A program made the translations under genes and the position numbers. 64,000 nucleotides of DNA, taken from positions 29,810,143-29,874,142 of the forward strand of contig CM069452.1 of assembly GCA_035610835.1 (NCBI GenBank), read 5' to 3'. Under the pieces are notes generated by a model. That model did no database searches. It saw only the letters and a program-made list of their open reading frames with translations, and was not told the DNA's origin. Of this stretch, positions 49,500-60,690 are shown in pieces. This stretch comes from Ophiura sarsii (Eukaryota; Echinodermata; Ophiuroidea; Amphilepidida; Ophiuridae). How positions within the stretch are numbered: position 1 is the stretch's first letter; each line of letters begins with the position of its first letter.

Positions 49500-50300
49500 G
49501 ATAAATGCTTGGTGTGGAAGCTTGCCAAAAATGACTGAAATTGCATCTTTTTCCTAGTAAAACGTAACTATGAATTGTTTTGAAGCGACTCAACATATTT
49601 TGGTATCAAGTACAGCTATCGACATGGCCTGAAAAAATGTTTTTTTCCCGGCAAGCGATTCCAAATTTCCCTTCAAAATGGAATGCATTTCTTAATGAAA
49701 GAGTAACATTTCCCTCCAAATGCCAAAATTTCCCTCCAAATGCTCAAATTTCCTGGCAAGGAGCTTTCTCTGTATTGCCTACTTTTTCAGCCTGTGGCTA
49801 TCGATATATGAAGGATAGAAGATGCCATTTTGTGTGTGGAAGCGCTACTTTTGGATTAACTATATAAATACTGGCAAAATGTACACTTGCCACAAAATGA
49901 CTGAAATTTCATCATTTTTCTGGCAAAACGCAACCAAGAATTTGTTTGTAGCGACATCAAATATTTAGGTATTGAGTTAAACAATTGATAGGCCTATATG
50001 AAGTGTAGAATATGCCATTTTTTTGTGTGGAAGCGCTACTTTTGTATTAACTGTAAATACTGGCAAAATGTCCACTTGCCATAAAATGACTGAAATTTCA
50101 TCATTTTTCTGGCAAAACGCAACCAAGATTTTTTTTGAAGCGACACAAAATATTTAGGTATTGAGTTAAACAATTGATATATGAAGGGTAGAATATGCCA
50201 TTTTTTGTGTGGAAGCGCTACTTTTGGATTAACTGTAAATACTGGCAAATATGCCCACTTGCGGGCATATTTGCCAGTGCACTGGCAAATTTGCCAGGGC
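49500..50300. repeat. tandem repeat of about 185 bp, first copy carrying an insertion
   Basis: CTGGCAAAATG...CATTTTTCTGGCAAAACGC AACC recurs with unit starts at 49871, 50060 and 50242 (189 and 182 bp). An earlier, more diverged copy from about 49515 is interrupted at GCTATCGA (49614 and about 49797) by 180 bp of different sequence. The last unit ends in a hairpin CTGGCAAATATGCCC / GGGCATATTTGCCAG (50242-50277). Confidence 0.8.
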
Positions 50301-50559
50301 TGGACAATTCGGTCACCTGCAAGGAATGATCTATAGGTATTAATGAACACATGAGAAAGCTAGCGCTCAATTCAAAGCGGTTTTAAAAATATGGCCTGTT
50401 GAAATTTGACACCAACCTGCATTTTTTTTTGTCAACCTCATGACCTGAGTTATGAGTTGTCAGTTACATTTTTAAAATAGGCCTATATTGAATTTTGGAT
50501 CAAGCACATCTCGAATTTGGTAAAAGATATTTAGCTGTAAATTGCTACCTAGAGACTAG

Positions 50560-50597
50560 GGCAATGTTGTGTTCTTTGCAAAGAACACGATATTGCC
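50560..50597. repeat. 19-bp-arm hairpin
   Basis: GGCAATGTTGTGTTCTTTG and CAAAGAACACGATATTGCC are inverted with two mismatches and no loop. Confidence 0.8.
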
Positions 50598-50817
50598 ATA
50601 CTTGAGTGATTGCTACCCAAATTAACAGAATATGAGCTGATCAGACGAACTTGATACTGGGAGGACCCAGTAAATATATTCTGAGTTACAGAGCGATATG
50701 ATTCTTAAAATACTCTAAAAAAGCCTGTTTCAAAGCTTGAAGCAGCTGTGCAGACGGTTTTTGATGATGTAATCAACCAACCAAGCCTATTATAGGCTTC
50801 GCGCAGTATATTATAGG

Positions 50818-50870
50818 TTCGCGCAGTATGCCGTGCTCACTATAATAGTGAGCACGGCATACTGCGCGAA
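50818..50870. repeat. perfect 53-nt palindrome
   Basis: TTCGCGCAGTATGCCGTGCT CACTAT is followed by one centre base and its exact inverse ending CTGCGCGAA, so 26-bp arms pair without mismatch. Part of the arm (TTCGCGCAGTAT) also occurs in direct orientation just left, at about 50799. Confidence 0.95.
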
Positions 50871-51590
50871 CGAGGAACTGGGGGCCATTCCCCGGCGATT
50901 TAGTTGGTGTTTTCTCTTTGAATCAGGGTTAGAGTTATTAACCATGAATACATTTGTAATGCACAGCCATGCGCAATACCAGGTTGAAACTTGGGGCCTC
51001 TCTATGGAATTATGTGCAGTAGCGACAAGAACAGCAACATAAAAGAATTTGTCAACCTTACAGAATAATGGGCTGTATGCCATGTGCAGCAATTGTTGCT
51101 CAAGTAGGGGACCCCCTAAATGCTTTTTGGGGCCTCATTCTGTTTTCTTTGGTTAAAACTTGTGCAGAAATGAAAAATACTGTTTAAATCGTCAAAATCG
51201 GAGCATTATTTCTTGCGTTGTGATCAAAAATGTGTTTCGGAAAATGACCCAATTTCTTGCGAAAAAGGGCCAATTTTGGCAGTTTTGCAGATTTTTATTT
51301 TTTAAAATGTCATAAAATCAAGTCTTGGTACCCTACAAGTCTGAAAATAACATATACTAGTGGGCACCAGCGCTTCGCGCTGGACCCGCTAGAAGATTTC
51401 ACGGGGAATAAGTAAACAAAGCGTAAGAAAATTTGATACAATAATATCAAGAACATGTCATACATGTATACATAATCCAGACGGGGCCCTAAATAATCCG
51501 AATATCACAGGTGCTTTTGATAATCCAGGTATACATGTGCCTTAATCTAGGTAGGCCTACGTTTGTGTTTCCAGATACCTATGTAGGTCT

Positions 51591-52848
51591 GAGACTCGTT
51601 TTATAGAGAACCCCGTAATACAGATACCACGGATGCCCTTAATAATCCATACACTCTATAATAATTATGATAATGTACCACACGTTCCGTTTATCCAGAT
51701 GCCCCATGTGCCCTTATATCCAGATTATCAAGTAAGGGAAGTGCGGAGAGGAGGAGGCGGCTTTAGGAGGGTACACTATTAGAAAAAAGGGTGCTTCAGA
51801 GGGGTTCTTGGCTGTCCCATATATGGTTTAAAGGTTCTTTGATTTTAAAGGCCCCCAAATGGTTCTGTAGAGAACCTTTAGAGGTTCTAAAGACCAATGT
51901 TTGCCCATATTTTGCCCATTTTGAACCTTAAAATGGCTCTTAAATAATACAGATACCCATGTTCCTAATCCAAGTAGGCCTACTCCATCAACGTGTTCTT
52001 AATACCCCCAGTTATTACCTCCTGTCAGCGCATGTACATGTCTCTACCTATTTTGTACCCCAAATAATAAAAAGTTGAATTTTAATGTCAAAATTGAAAG
52101 TTACTTAAAATTAGCTTTTAAATGTCTCCCCCGATTCTTTTATTGCCCCGCCACCCCGTTTTCGGTGTCGCCACTGCCCATTTGCACATACTGTATCCAG
52201 GTAATTCAGTAGGCCTACGTTCTGAGCGTTATAGTTTTATAGTGTCGTTTAGTTTTATGGTCGGCGGAGTCTATCATCAAGATCACTTGTACCATTCCAC
52301 GCTTGTACTTGAGCACAATGTGTGCCATCCGGGTTTTGTTTGGCCTATTTACATTAAATACATTATTCCTCCAATAGGCATGTGGGGCCTTAACGTATAG
52401 TATGTAGTCCCTTTGTCATGTTTGCTGTGTTATATAAAGCCTCCCGAGATACTACCTGAGTGTACACCCTTAAAATCCAGTTATCACAGGTGGCCCACCT
52501 GCGCATAGTATATCCAAGTAATTTGAGACTCGTTTTATAGTGAACCCCGTAATACAGATACCACGGATGCCCTTAATAATCCATACACTCTATAATAATT
52601 ATGATAATGTACCACACGTTCCGTTTATCCAGATGCCCCATGTGCCCTTATATCCAGATTATCAAGTAAGGGAAGTGCGGAGAGGAGGAGGCGGCTTTAG
52701 GAGGGTGCTTCAGAGGGGTTCTTGGCTGTCCCGTATATGGTTTAAAGGTTCTTTGATTTTAAAGGCCCCAAAAGGTTCTGTAGAGAACCTTTAGAGGTTC
52801 TAAAGACCAATGTTTGCCATATTTTGCCCATTTTGAACCTTAAAATGG
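51591..52848. repeat. direct duplication 51591-51937 and 52525-52848
   Basis: From GAGACTCGTTTTATAG to TTTTGAACCTTAAAATGG the two copies, 934 bp apart, are nearly identical. Copy 1 has an extra 20 bp (TACACTATTAGAAAAAAGGG) at the start of the enclosed foldback element. The flanks share a degenerate CCAGATACC...CATGTGCCCTTAATA motif. Confidence 0.9.
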
Positions 52849-52937
52849 TTCTTTTTGAAACCTTTTAAGGTGATATAAAGGGTTCCATACGGGACAGCCA
52901 AGAACCCCTGAAGCCTGAAGCATCTTTTTTCTAAGAG
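52703..52937. mobile_element. foldback element (TTCTTGGCTGTCCC ends)
   Basis: GTGCTTCAGAGGGGTTCTTG GCTGTCCCGTAT at the left is mirrored by ATACGGGACAGCCAAGAACC CCTGAAGC... at the right, ending TTTTTTCTAAGAG. The copy at 51770-51960 retains the left end TTAGAAAAAAGGG but is truncated on the right. Confidence 0.8.
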
Positions 52938-54544
52938 GGTACGGAATGCGTGCTTTCACCCTGTCACGTTACAATGTGCAGTTTGCGCCACAAACGCGTA
53001 TACACTTTGTATGCGTCATTACGTGTGCGCCGAATCACGCGCGTCATGATAAACGCGGTCGCGCAGCTTTAACATAGGAACGGTTGTTATGGTACCGCCA
53101 CAGTTTCTTTATCGTCAGCAAACTACGCGTTCATCTATGTTACTATAAATGCGAAAGTGTCACTTTAAGATCTGTGTAAGAGTTTTTGTTTACATTTAGA
53201 AAATGTCGTAAAATAATTTTATTTGTCGGACGTATAGTCACGTATAAATGCTTGTTACTCATGCGATCTTTAAGAATAACAAACGGCCGCATATACAGAA
53301 ATGTAGCTATATCCCCGATGAAAATATTTTAGGTGAAGACCATATGTCATCACTCACTCCGAAAACCACAATTTTTGACCGAACAGTAGCTACCCGAGTA
53401 AAAGAAATTCAACATTTCGGATTATCATCTGTGATCTTTTCTGCGCATGTCTGAAAACGGAAAAGTACGGCATTGAACTATCTAATTAGCTCGTGTATTA
53501 GAGGCGCAATTACCACGCTTTTTCAGTTGAAGAGGGACGCGAGTGTAAAATTATTATTGAACTATCTAATCAGGCGAGGGACCGAAAATTAGTATATAGA
53601 TTAGGAGTATAACTTGAATATTTTACATTTCTGCTTACATGAAAGGTTGAAATTACAGTGTTTTTGTGTGAGAGCATGTCAAAAAAGCCCCAAAATGTCC
53701 GAAAATGCCTCTGTCAACCAACATTCCTCCAATAAATTTGAATAAGTCCAGCTCATTAAATATGCGAAGGCTATATTTCATACAAAATCAGGGAATTGAA
53801 ACATATCCCTGACCCATATAAGGTTTTTTTGGGTGTAGAATTCATTTTTAAGGTCAAAATAGTGCTTATTCTTCGGTAAATGCACCTTTCAGATTTTCGC
53901 ATATTTAATTAGCCTAATTTGCATAATGAAATAGTAAAAGCCTTATAATGGCGATAGTTAACAGATTTGAGCTGTGTAAATTACCCTTTTAATGGTTTTT
54001 TTGACGTAGAATTCATTTTTTCAATCAAAATTCAGATGGGTCTGTAGCAAATACCAGTTTATAGTAAAATTGAATAATTTTGCATTATATTTGCATAATT
54101 TCGGCATGTAGCCTTTACAATTAGGTGATTTTTTTTGTTTCCAATACAATGGTAATATATCAAGCTTCGAAATTATACAATGCTATTAAACTTGGTATCT
54201 TCAAAACATTGATATTAAGTGAGTTAAAACTTTAATTTTAGCATAACCTTGTTATAAAGGAGTGTGACCCCCTGGAGATAAATCTCAAAATATAGATCTG
54301 CTTTGTACAAACACTTTTCATATTGACAACAAAGTCCCAAATAGTAGTGCTATGGCCTATGGGCCTAAAATCAATTTGAAGAAGGCTGTTTATAGACATT
54401 ACATTGACAATATTGATATAGTAATTGTGTACAGTAACTTGCAAGAATGTAAAGAGCAATGTTGTGACCCCCCTACTCAAAGAAAAAGTTGAGATCTTTT
54501 AATAACAACAAAAGGAGCTTTTTTGAATGCTGACACTTTTTTGG

Positions 54545-54704
54545 TTAAGGTAGGGTTTTATATTGGCCGAGTCAAAAATTAAGATTTTCTCTAAAATCAA
54601 ATGTTTAAACATTTTAATTAGTGGGCCTAATTAATTATGCCAAAAACATATTTGATGTTAAAGGAAATCTAAAATTGTTGACTCGGCCAACAGAGACACC
54701 TTAA
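54545..54704. mobile_element. TTAA-flanked foldback MITE
   Basis: TTAAGGT ... TTGGCCGAGTCAAAAATTAA is mirrored by ATTGTTGACTCGGCCAA ... ACCTTAA. About 150 bp, TTAA at both ends, just upstream of the first TRMO exon. Confidence 0.7.
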
Positions 54705-54919
54705 GATTGGACTGCAAAAACTTTGGTTTTATACCAATGTATTGTCAATGGCTAACAAACATTGGGCTACATATCATTGTGTGCCGCAGCCTCGCACTTG
54801 AAGGCCATGTTACAAGACATCATAGTTGGCATTAATGGACCAATCAATTTGATCTTATAAGGCGCCTATCTCCTGGATGTCCATTTGTAATGCTTTTTGT
54901 ATCTTTTGTTTTTTATTCA

Positions 54920-55266
54920 GACCATGATATGCTGTACACTGTTTTGATGAGGAAGATATCCCCAATAATTTCATCATCAGCAATGGCATCAAGAGGAGCA
55001 CCGATTCAATACCTCAGTGAATCAACAACGATCAAACAACACCAGCCAAGCGTTAAAAAACAGAAAACTGAACAGACAGTTGAAGATAAGATTGTCAAAA
55101 CTGTTTTGCCAATAGGGTATATAAAGTCTTGTTTCAAAAGCAAGAATGGTACCCCGAGACAACCGTCGGTGTGTACTTTCTCCAGAGCCAAGCTGGACAT
55201 ACTCAAGTCTGTATTTCAGTGCCCTGATCATTCTCTACAAGGACTGGAGCAGTTCTCCCATGTGTG
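54920..55266 (+). CDS. TRMO: TRMO first recognised exon (acceptor-bounded extent)
   Basis: A strong acceptor (TTTTGTTTTTTATTCAG) ends at 54919. The frame is open from there (DHDMLYTVLMRKISPII...) into MASRGAPIQYLSEST and the TsaA-like block. The donor is GTGAGT at 55267. If translation starts in an upstream exon the whole 347 bp is coding; if at 54983, the first 63 bp are 5' UTR. Confidence 0.8.
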
Positions 55267-56125
55267 GTGAGTAGAGGATCTCATTGAATGTATACATGTA
55301 GCCTCTTGAAAAATTTGACCATAAAGTAGTAAATGTATAATTGTGACCTATCACATCAAAATATACCTCTCGTCAGTTTTTCTAGTTTCAAGAAATGTAG
55401 TAAAATGTCTTGGAAAAATATAAAGAAATTAAAAGGAAATGCTATGAAGATATCTATTCATCATTCCTAATTCTTAAGGCTAAACGTTTTGGTGATGTTA
55501 AAATCAGCAATTGGATTTAAAACCGTAAGAGGTATCTTTTGATGCGACGGGTCACAATTTTGTGTGTAATGTAAGCGTTTACTGAAATGCAAACAAGCTT
55601 AAATTTCTAACTGAAAAAAAGCAAGAAGATTTGGGCTTAAAAAAGCAGGCATGCTGACCTAATGCTGAGGGTTAAAGTGAGTAAAGATGTTAACATTTAA
55701 AAAAAATACTCCAAACAATCAATTTAATTTCCAATATACTCTTTAGCCCCTTCGATACAAATGTAGGCCAAGAGAATGAAAATACTGTACCGAATCCTGG
55801 TTTGTAAGTTTAGACACTTTACAATTTGAAAGACAGAAGATGTTTTTAGTTTTTAGATTTCAAAACTGAATAACTACAACATGTGTGTATTCCTAAGGAA
55901 AGAACATAGCATCCTGTCATTTTTTTTACATTTTTTTATATAATTCTTTATTTCATACTTTCAGGATTATGTTTCTATTCCACAAGAACGGCCAAGACAC
56001 ATTCACTAAAGCTAAGGTGAAGCCACCAAGGTTAAATGGAGCCAAGGTTGGGCTGTTTGCCACTCGTAGTCCTCACCGGCCCAATCCTATTGGTTTAACC
56101 CTGGCAAAGTTGGATCAAGTGAAAG
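54983..56125 (+). CDS. TRMO: TRMO orthologue, first two recognisable exons; gene continues right
   Basis: Two exons (54983-55266 and 55965-56125) join in phase across a split tryptophan codon. They encode a short Gln/Lys-rich lead and then the TsaA-like (UPF0066) methyltransferase domain: LPIGYIKSCFKSKNGTPRQP, GLEQFSHVWIMFLFHKNG, KAKVKPPRLNGAKVGLFATR and SPHRPNPIGLTLAKLDQVKG. By family knowledge this enzyme uses S-adenosylmethionine to N6-methylate t6A37 in tRNA-Thr. RSPHRPNPIG is a conserved signature of the fold. The ATG at 54983 has G at -3 and +4, but a good splice acceptor (pyrimidine tract ending CAG at 54919) suggests this exon begins at 54920 and that a 5' exon with another start may exist upstream. 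The rest of the domain is not visible before the right edge. Confidence 0.9.
55267..55964. other. TRMO intron between the two recognised exons
   Basis: 698 bp, AT-rich, with GTGAGT donor and a TTTCAG acceptor; nothing else recognised. Confidence 0.6.
55965..56125 (+). CDS. TRMO: TRMO second recognised exon
   Basis: Begins after a TTTCAG acceptor and encodes IMFLFHKNGQDTFTKAKVKP then PRLNGAKVGLFATRSPHRPN and PIGLTLAKLDQVKG. It matches the KAKVQPPRLNGAKTGVFSTR core of human TRMO closely. Donor GTAAGA; ends with one base of a split glycine codon. Confidence 0.92.
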
Positions 56126-56786
56126 GTAAGAACTTGGTATAGATAAGTTGGTTGGTGGGGCCCATTGTGTGTAACTTCCATGGTGTTGTCTAGCTTTGTT
56201 TTTGGAGCTAAAGTTAGTTTAAGGAGTGGATCATACATGTATGTTATCTCTAAATATTGGGCCGATGACCATACAGAGGTAAACACATGGCAAGTTGTTT
56301 TCCCTACCATCTATTTTTGTATTGAGTTTCTCACCCATCAAAAAAAGTATGCAGCTGCGGCAGTATGTGGGTGTTTATTTATTTATGGGTACCAGTCAGG
56401 TATTCCACTCCCATTTTGTTATGTTTAGCATTTTTATTTAATTGAGAAACACCAGTCATGATTTGTTGCTTGATAATGAATAAATATAGTTTATTGAATA
56501 AAATAAAGCCTATTAATAGTGAACTACTTGCTTTTTATAACAAGTAAAAATGATTATAAAGTGTGGGGTCATCATTTTTGTGGGGAAATTTGTGTGACAT
56601 GAAAACGGGATTAAAAAAGGATTTTATTCATGTAAATATTGTATACCTTTGTAAAGTGAAATTTTAATAAGTTTGTTTGAAGAACAAAACACAAAGATCC
56701 ATTGCTCAAAAATATTGCAAAGATTTTGCGCCAATGGGTCCCATTACATTTTTATAACATTTTGAATTTGTTCTTCCCCGCGGCAT

Positions 56787-58298
56787 CACGCTGTAACATT
56801 TCGTGTCAGCGTATGTTACGGGTGTGAATGGACTGTTTGATTGACTACAACAGAAGAAATGAAAGCTCCCGATCTATTATTTACATTTTGTTTGCACATC
56901 TCATATATAAGCTTAACCTCAGAAAACAGATTGAGTATTATTTTACCGGAAAAGAGAAAAAAATCGACGAAATCGGATGCGTACTTGTATTTTGGTGTCA
57001 TCAAAATTCGTTACAGCGTGAAACTGTCATGGATTCTGTCGGAAGCATCCGATTGTTTTTTATGAATGAAAACACGTAGGACAAATCCCCGGATGCTGCA
57101 GCAGGTATCGTGTGCAAAATCCTCAAGAATTTGCCAGGCGCTTAGCAACCAGAGCTCAATCAGCTGATCGAGTCATCGCCATTTTGCAGCGTTACAGCGT
57201 GCAACACCGCGCTTGTTGTTACAGCGTGATACACTTTATACCGATTATTTGAGGTAAGATGTCATTTTGTATTGCTATTTGTGATTCTAATGCGATGATA
57301 AACCTTTATATTTGTGTAATATACAGCGATGTATTCTTAGTAGTTGTTTAAGATTCGATAGTTTGTATTTTATTTATGTAAAAACGAGATCAAAATGACC
57401 TCCGAGCTTCGTGTCATCGTTACAGCGTGTAAAGCCCAAAGAAACAATTGTGTAGTCGTTTTCGAGTCTCTTTATTATTCATACACACACCGGCACACTG
57501 ACCACATAGAATACTAAAATGCATCCGAATGCGTGAAATAATGAGAGATAATACTGTTTAACTTGCAATTTGTTCACCTCACGCTACATTTTGGTGCCAA
57601 ATGGCAGGTTTTTTACTCGCAGTCACGCTGTAACATCATGACTCCAAGATCCAGATACGGCGTGTCTTATTTTATGAATGGACCGATGCTTTTGTTGAAA
57701 TTGGCTTTAATTTATTTCTATTATTGTAAAACTCCGTTGTATAAATTGACAAGGCTGTGTTATTGACATATTATCACCAAAACAAACCTTTTTAAAAACT
57801 GATTTGGATGTTTTAATTGAGTTTTTACTTGAATTTGTTATCACGCTGTAACGCAATCGACAAGACTCCAGGGTCAATGTTACACAGTGTTTTATTTAAT
57901 GAATGGACCGATGCTTTTGATGAAATTGGCTTCAATTTATTTCTATTATTGTAAAATTCTGTTGTATACAATGGCAAGGCTGTGTTATTGACATATTATC
58001 ACCAAAACAAAACTTTTTCAGAATTGATTGGGATATTTATATTGAGTTTTTACTTGGATTGTTATCACGCTGTAACGCAATCGACAAGACTCCAGGGTCA
58101 ATGTTACACAGTGTTTTATCGTTTGATTTTGGCGAACGGGTTGATTTAAAGTCATGTTTCATCATGTTTAAATCTGTAAATTATGATATTTTGCTATATT
58201 AGACATAACAAGGCTGTGAAGATTAGTTTAAATTCGAGTAAACCTACTGCGGGATGGTGTATTGCCGTATTGTTTATGATTATTTAGCACGCTGTAAC
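56787..58298. repeat. array of CACGCTGTAAC motifs, ~200-225 bp spacing
   Basis: CACGCTGTAAC occurs on the plus strand at 56787, 57624, 57842, 58066 and 58288. It occurs on the minus strand (GTTACAGCGTG) at 57010, 57191, 57218 and 57419. From 57624 on, the motif is embedded in a tandem repeat of about 222 bp: GAATGGACCGATGCTTTTG at 57676 and 57901, ATCACGCTGTAACGCAATCG at 57840 and 58064. The earlier part shows little unit similarity except the motif. Confidence 0.9.
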
Positions 58299-59063
58299 CT
58301 TGACACCGCGGCGTCCTTTCCGAGTAAATATTATTTATTGGATTAATCCATTGTCGTTTGGGGTGTGTGGAATATTGTTTAACAATGTGCGCATTATTAT
58401 TACATTCATTATTTATTTTCCAAATGCCCCCTGATAGTACAACCTCTCCACTCATACGTTTTAAATAATAAAAATGAACTTAAAAGTGTTCATACTCTCG
58501 TTATGACAATTATATGAAATTATTAGTAAAGACTGTCCAAATTAGGTATTATACTTGGCAACCTTTTTAAATGGGATTGCCCATTTCTTTATTCACTTTA
58601 TAGCATGGGTTTCTTGCCATGGGACAGGGCTCAAATTAATGCAAGGCATGCATCCAAATGATGCCTCACTAAAATTACAAGAATGCCCTAAACTTCTGGT
58701 TTACTTCATTCATTAACATTGAGCAAACAAAAACATGTGATGCCCCTCTAGTCTTTTAAATTTTCATCTTTGGTTCAATGTTTTTTTTAAAAAAACTTAA
58801 TAAGGTTTAATACCCTCATGTAGGAGGGTATGCTAAGCAGTGGCGTAGCTAGGCGGGTGCGATTTTGTTTTTTTACTTATCAACATTGTAGATTCAGTTA
58901 ACTTTTTAATTTAAAAAAAAAATCATTTTGTTCAGTGAATTTTTCTTTATTCTAAATAAAATTTACAAATCTCTCTGTTCATTTTAAAACTCAGTCCATG
59001 ACAAATGTTGATTAGTAAAAAAAATTGTGGGGGGGGGGGGACAGATCAGAAATTATGAGTGCC

Positions 59064-59163
59064 NNNNNNNNNNNNNNNNNNNNNNNNNNNNNNNNNNNNN
59101 NNNNNNNNNNNNNNNNNNNNNNNNNNNNNNNNNNNNNNNNNNNNNNNNNNNNNNNNNNNNNNN
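59064..59163. other. assembly gap of 100 N
   Basis: Exactly 100 undetermined bases, probably a placeholder. It lies just after a G run (59031-59040), a context in which assemblies often break. Confidence 0.98.
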
Positions 59164-59754
59164 AACATTCTCTATATGTTTGATGAAAAGTTATCAATTA
59201 TAAATAGGCCACGTCTTTAGAAAATCATTGTATGCAAACATTTCAGCAACATTTCAGCAACATTTTAAAATGTTTTAAAAATGTTGAACAAACATTAGCG
59301 AACAAATGTTTTTCTAAACTTTTTATATGACCTTTGAAAAATGTTGTGAAAATGTTATGTGTTTGCTGGGATAACGAATTTGAATGTATGATAGAGCTAT
59401 GAAGGACCTTTCAACATGTTCGTGTGAATGATAACAGCAATACCATCCTACAAATACCTAGGCCTACTACATAAACTAAACACGATCAAATATGCCGACA
59501 CTTTACTGCATGAATGAAATATAGGCCTATACCTCGATCAATCAATAATCAATATAACGGGGGTCGTGTTTACAAGATAATCACTTCCTGTATGACACGG
59601 CGTGGTGCATGACCCAGCCAAAGGTGAGCATGACCGCTGTATGCAAATTAATTGCACTACTCGGGCTAAATAAGTCGATATAATCTCATAATCTGCTGGA
59701 GTAAACAGGCGAAGTCGTGCGGTGATCAACCGCTTGTGATAGACAGTGTATTGT

Positions 59755-60025
59755 GGACCTTCAATTTGCCGTTGACAACAAAGCATCAAAATCAATACTA
59801 CGCTCTACTCGACCATACAGAAGAACGTTCCTAGTGACCATGTGTAGCTGTGTAAGCGACCGTTGTTTACATGAGCAATATTTCCGAAATTCGTAAAATG
59901 TTTCACTCTATTTTCAGACTTTGACCTGTAAAAACATGTGAAAACTTGCATTATGTGTAAATATGATTGATAACATGAGTATGTAGAGGAATCACTTTGC
60001 CAAATATTCTGTTCGATGGTAGTAT
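59755..60025. repeat. second copy of the 6887-7151 repeat
   Basis: GGACCTTCAATTTGCCGTTG AC through TTCTGTTCGATGGTAGTATT matches 6887-7151 with few differences over about 265 bp, direct orientation. The TIR ends present at 6873 are not seen here. Confidence 0.85.
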
Positions 60026-60446
60026 TCATAGAAAGCTTCATTTTTTGTGAAAATTTGTTAGGTTAGGCTAGCCAAAATATGTGGAAAACTCCATGTTTAC
60101 CTGATTTATTTAAAGGGGCGGGGCATCAGTCTTCAGATATGGTTGAACCAACATTTGTTTAAATAGAAAAGTACTTTGTTTCCATCTGAGAGATATTCTC
60201 ATTTTTAAAATCTGATGATCATGCCTACTAGTAAAACTAGCCTGGTGGTAAAATTATGTCATTACCCATAATTGTCAATACAGCCATAAATGAAACATAG
60301 TTAGCAAGGAAATAATAAAAATTATTATAGAATAACAGCAAAATTTGGAGGAAAAAAATCCAAAAATTGGGTTTTAGCCCGCAGAAATTGGTTTTTAAAC
60401 ACGCAGTTCTTCTAGGCTAAACCACAGTCAAACAATCACGCAACTA

Positions 60447-60690
60447 ACCGGCAAGAGCAATAAGTACAACAACTCTTTCTTTCCACTCACTATTCGTCAA
60501 TGGAATCAACTTCCTGAAAACTTGGTAAACATCAACAATCCCGAAACATTCAAGACAAACGTTGCCGATTTCATCAGACGCAACGAAGCACCAACGCAAG
60601 ACTAAAAGAACAACATATGCGCACACCATATCATCTCGTTTGGCTTCTGAAGGAGGCGTTGAGATTATTATTCAGATTCAGATTCAGAGA
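60447..60690 (+). mobile_element. LINE 3' fragment with (GATTCA)n tail
   Basis: The plus frame reads NNSFFPLTIRQWNQLPENLV then NINNPETFKTNVADFIRR and a stop at 60603. The W(N)xLP motif is typical of the end of CR1/jockey-like reverse transcriptases. It is followed by a short 3' UTR and GATTCA repeats (60672-60690). Confidence 0.78.

Larger units (their letters stand above)
34059..54919. other. intergenic region between CCDC87 and TRMO
   Basis: Apart from the repeats and transposon remnants listed separately I see no multi-exon gene on either strand. Long open frames here are products of G/C tracts or of GT-rich repeats. Stretches with nothing recognisable include 34100-35150, 36930-38260, 41900-42780, 43100-43960, 46740-47760 and 52940-54540. 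Confidence 0.5.

Noticed and set aside
54890..54982. Use of the ATG at 54890 as TRMO start
   Set aside because: It lies within the pyrimidine-rich tract of a strong acceptor ending at 54919, so it is probably intronic.
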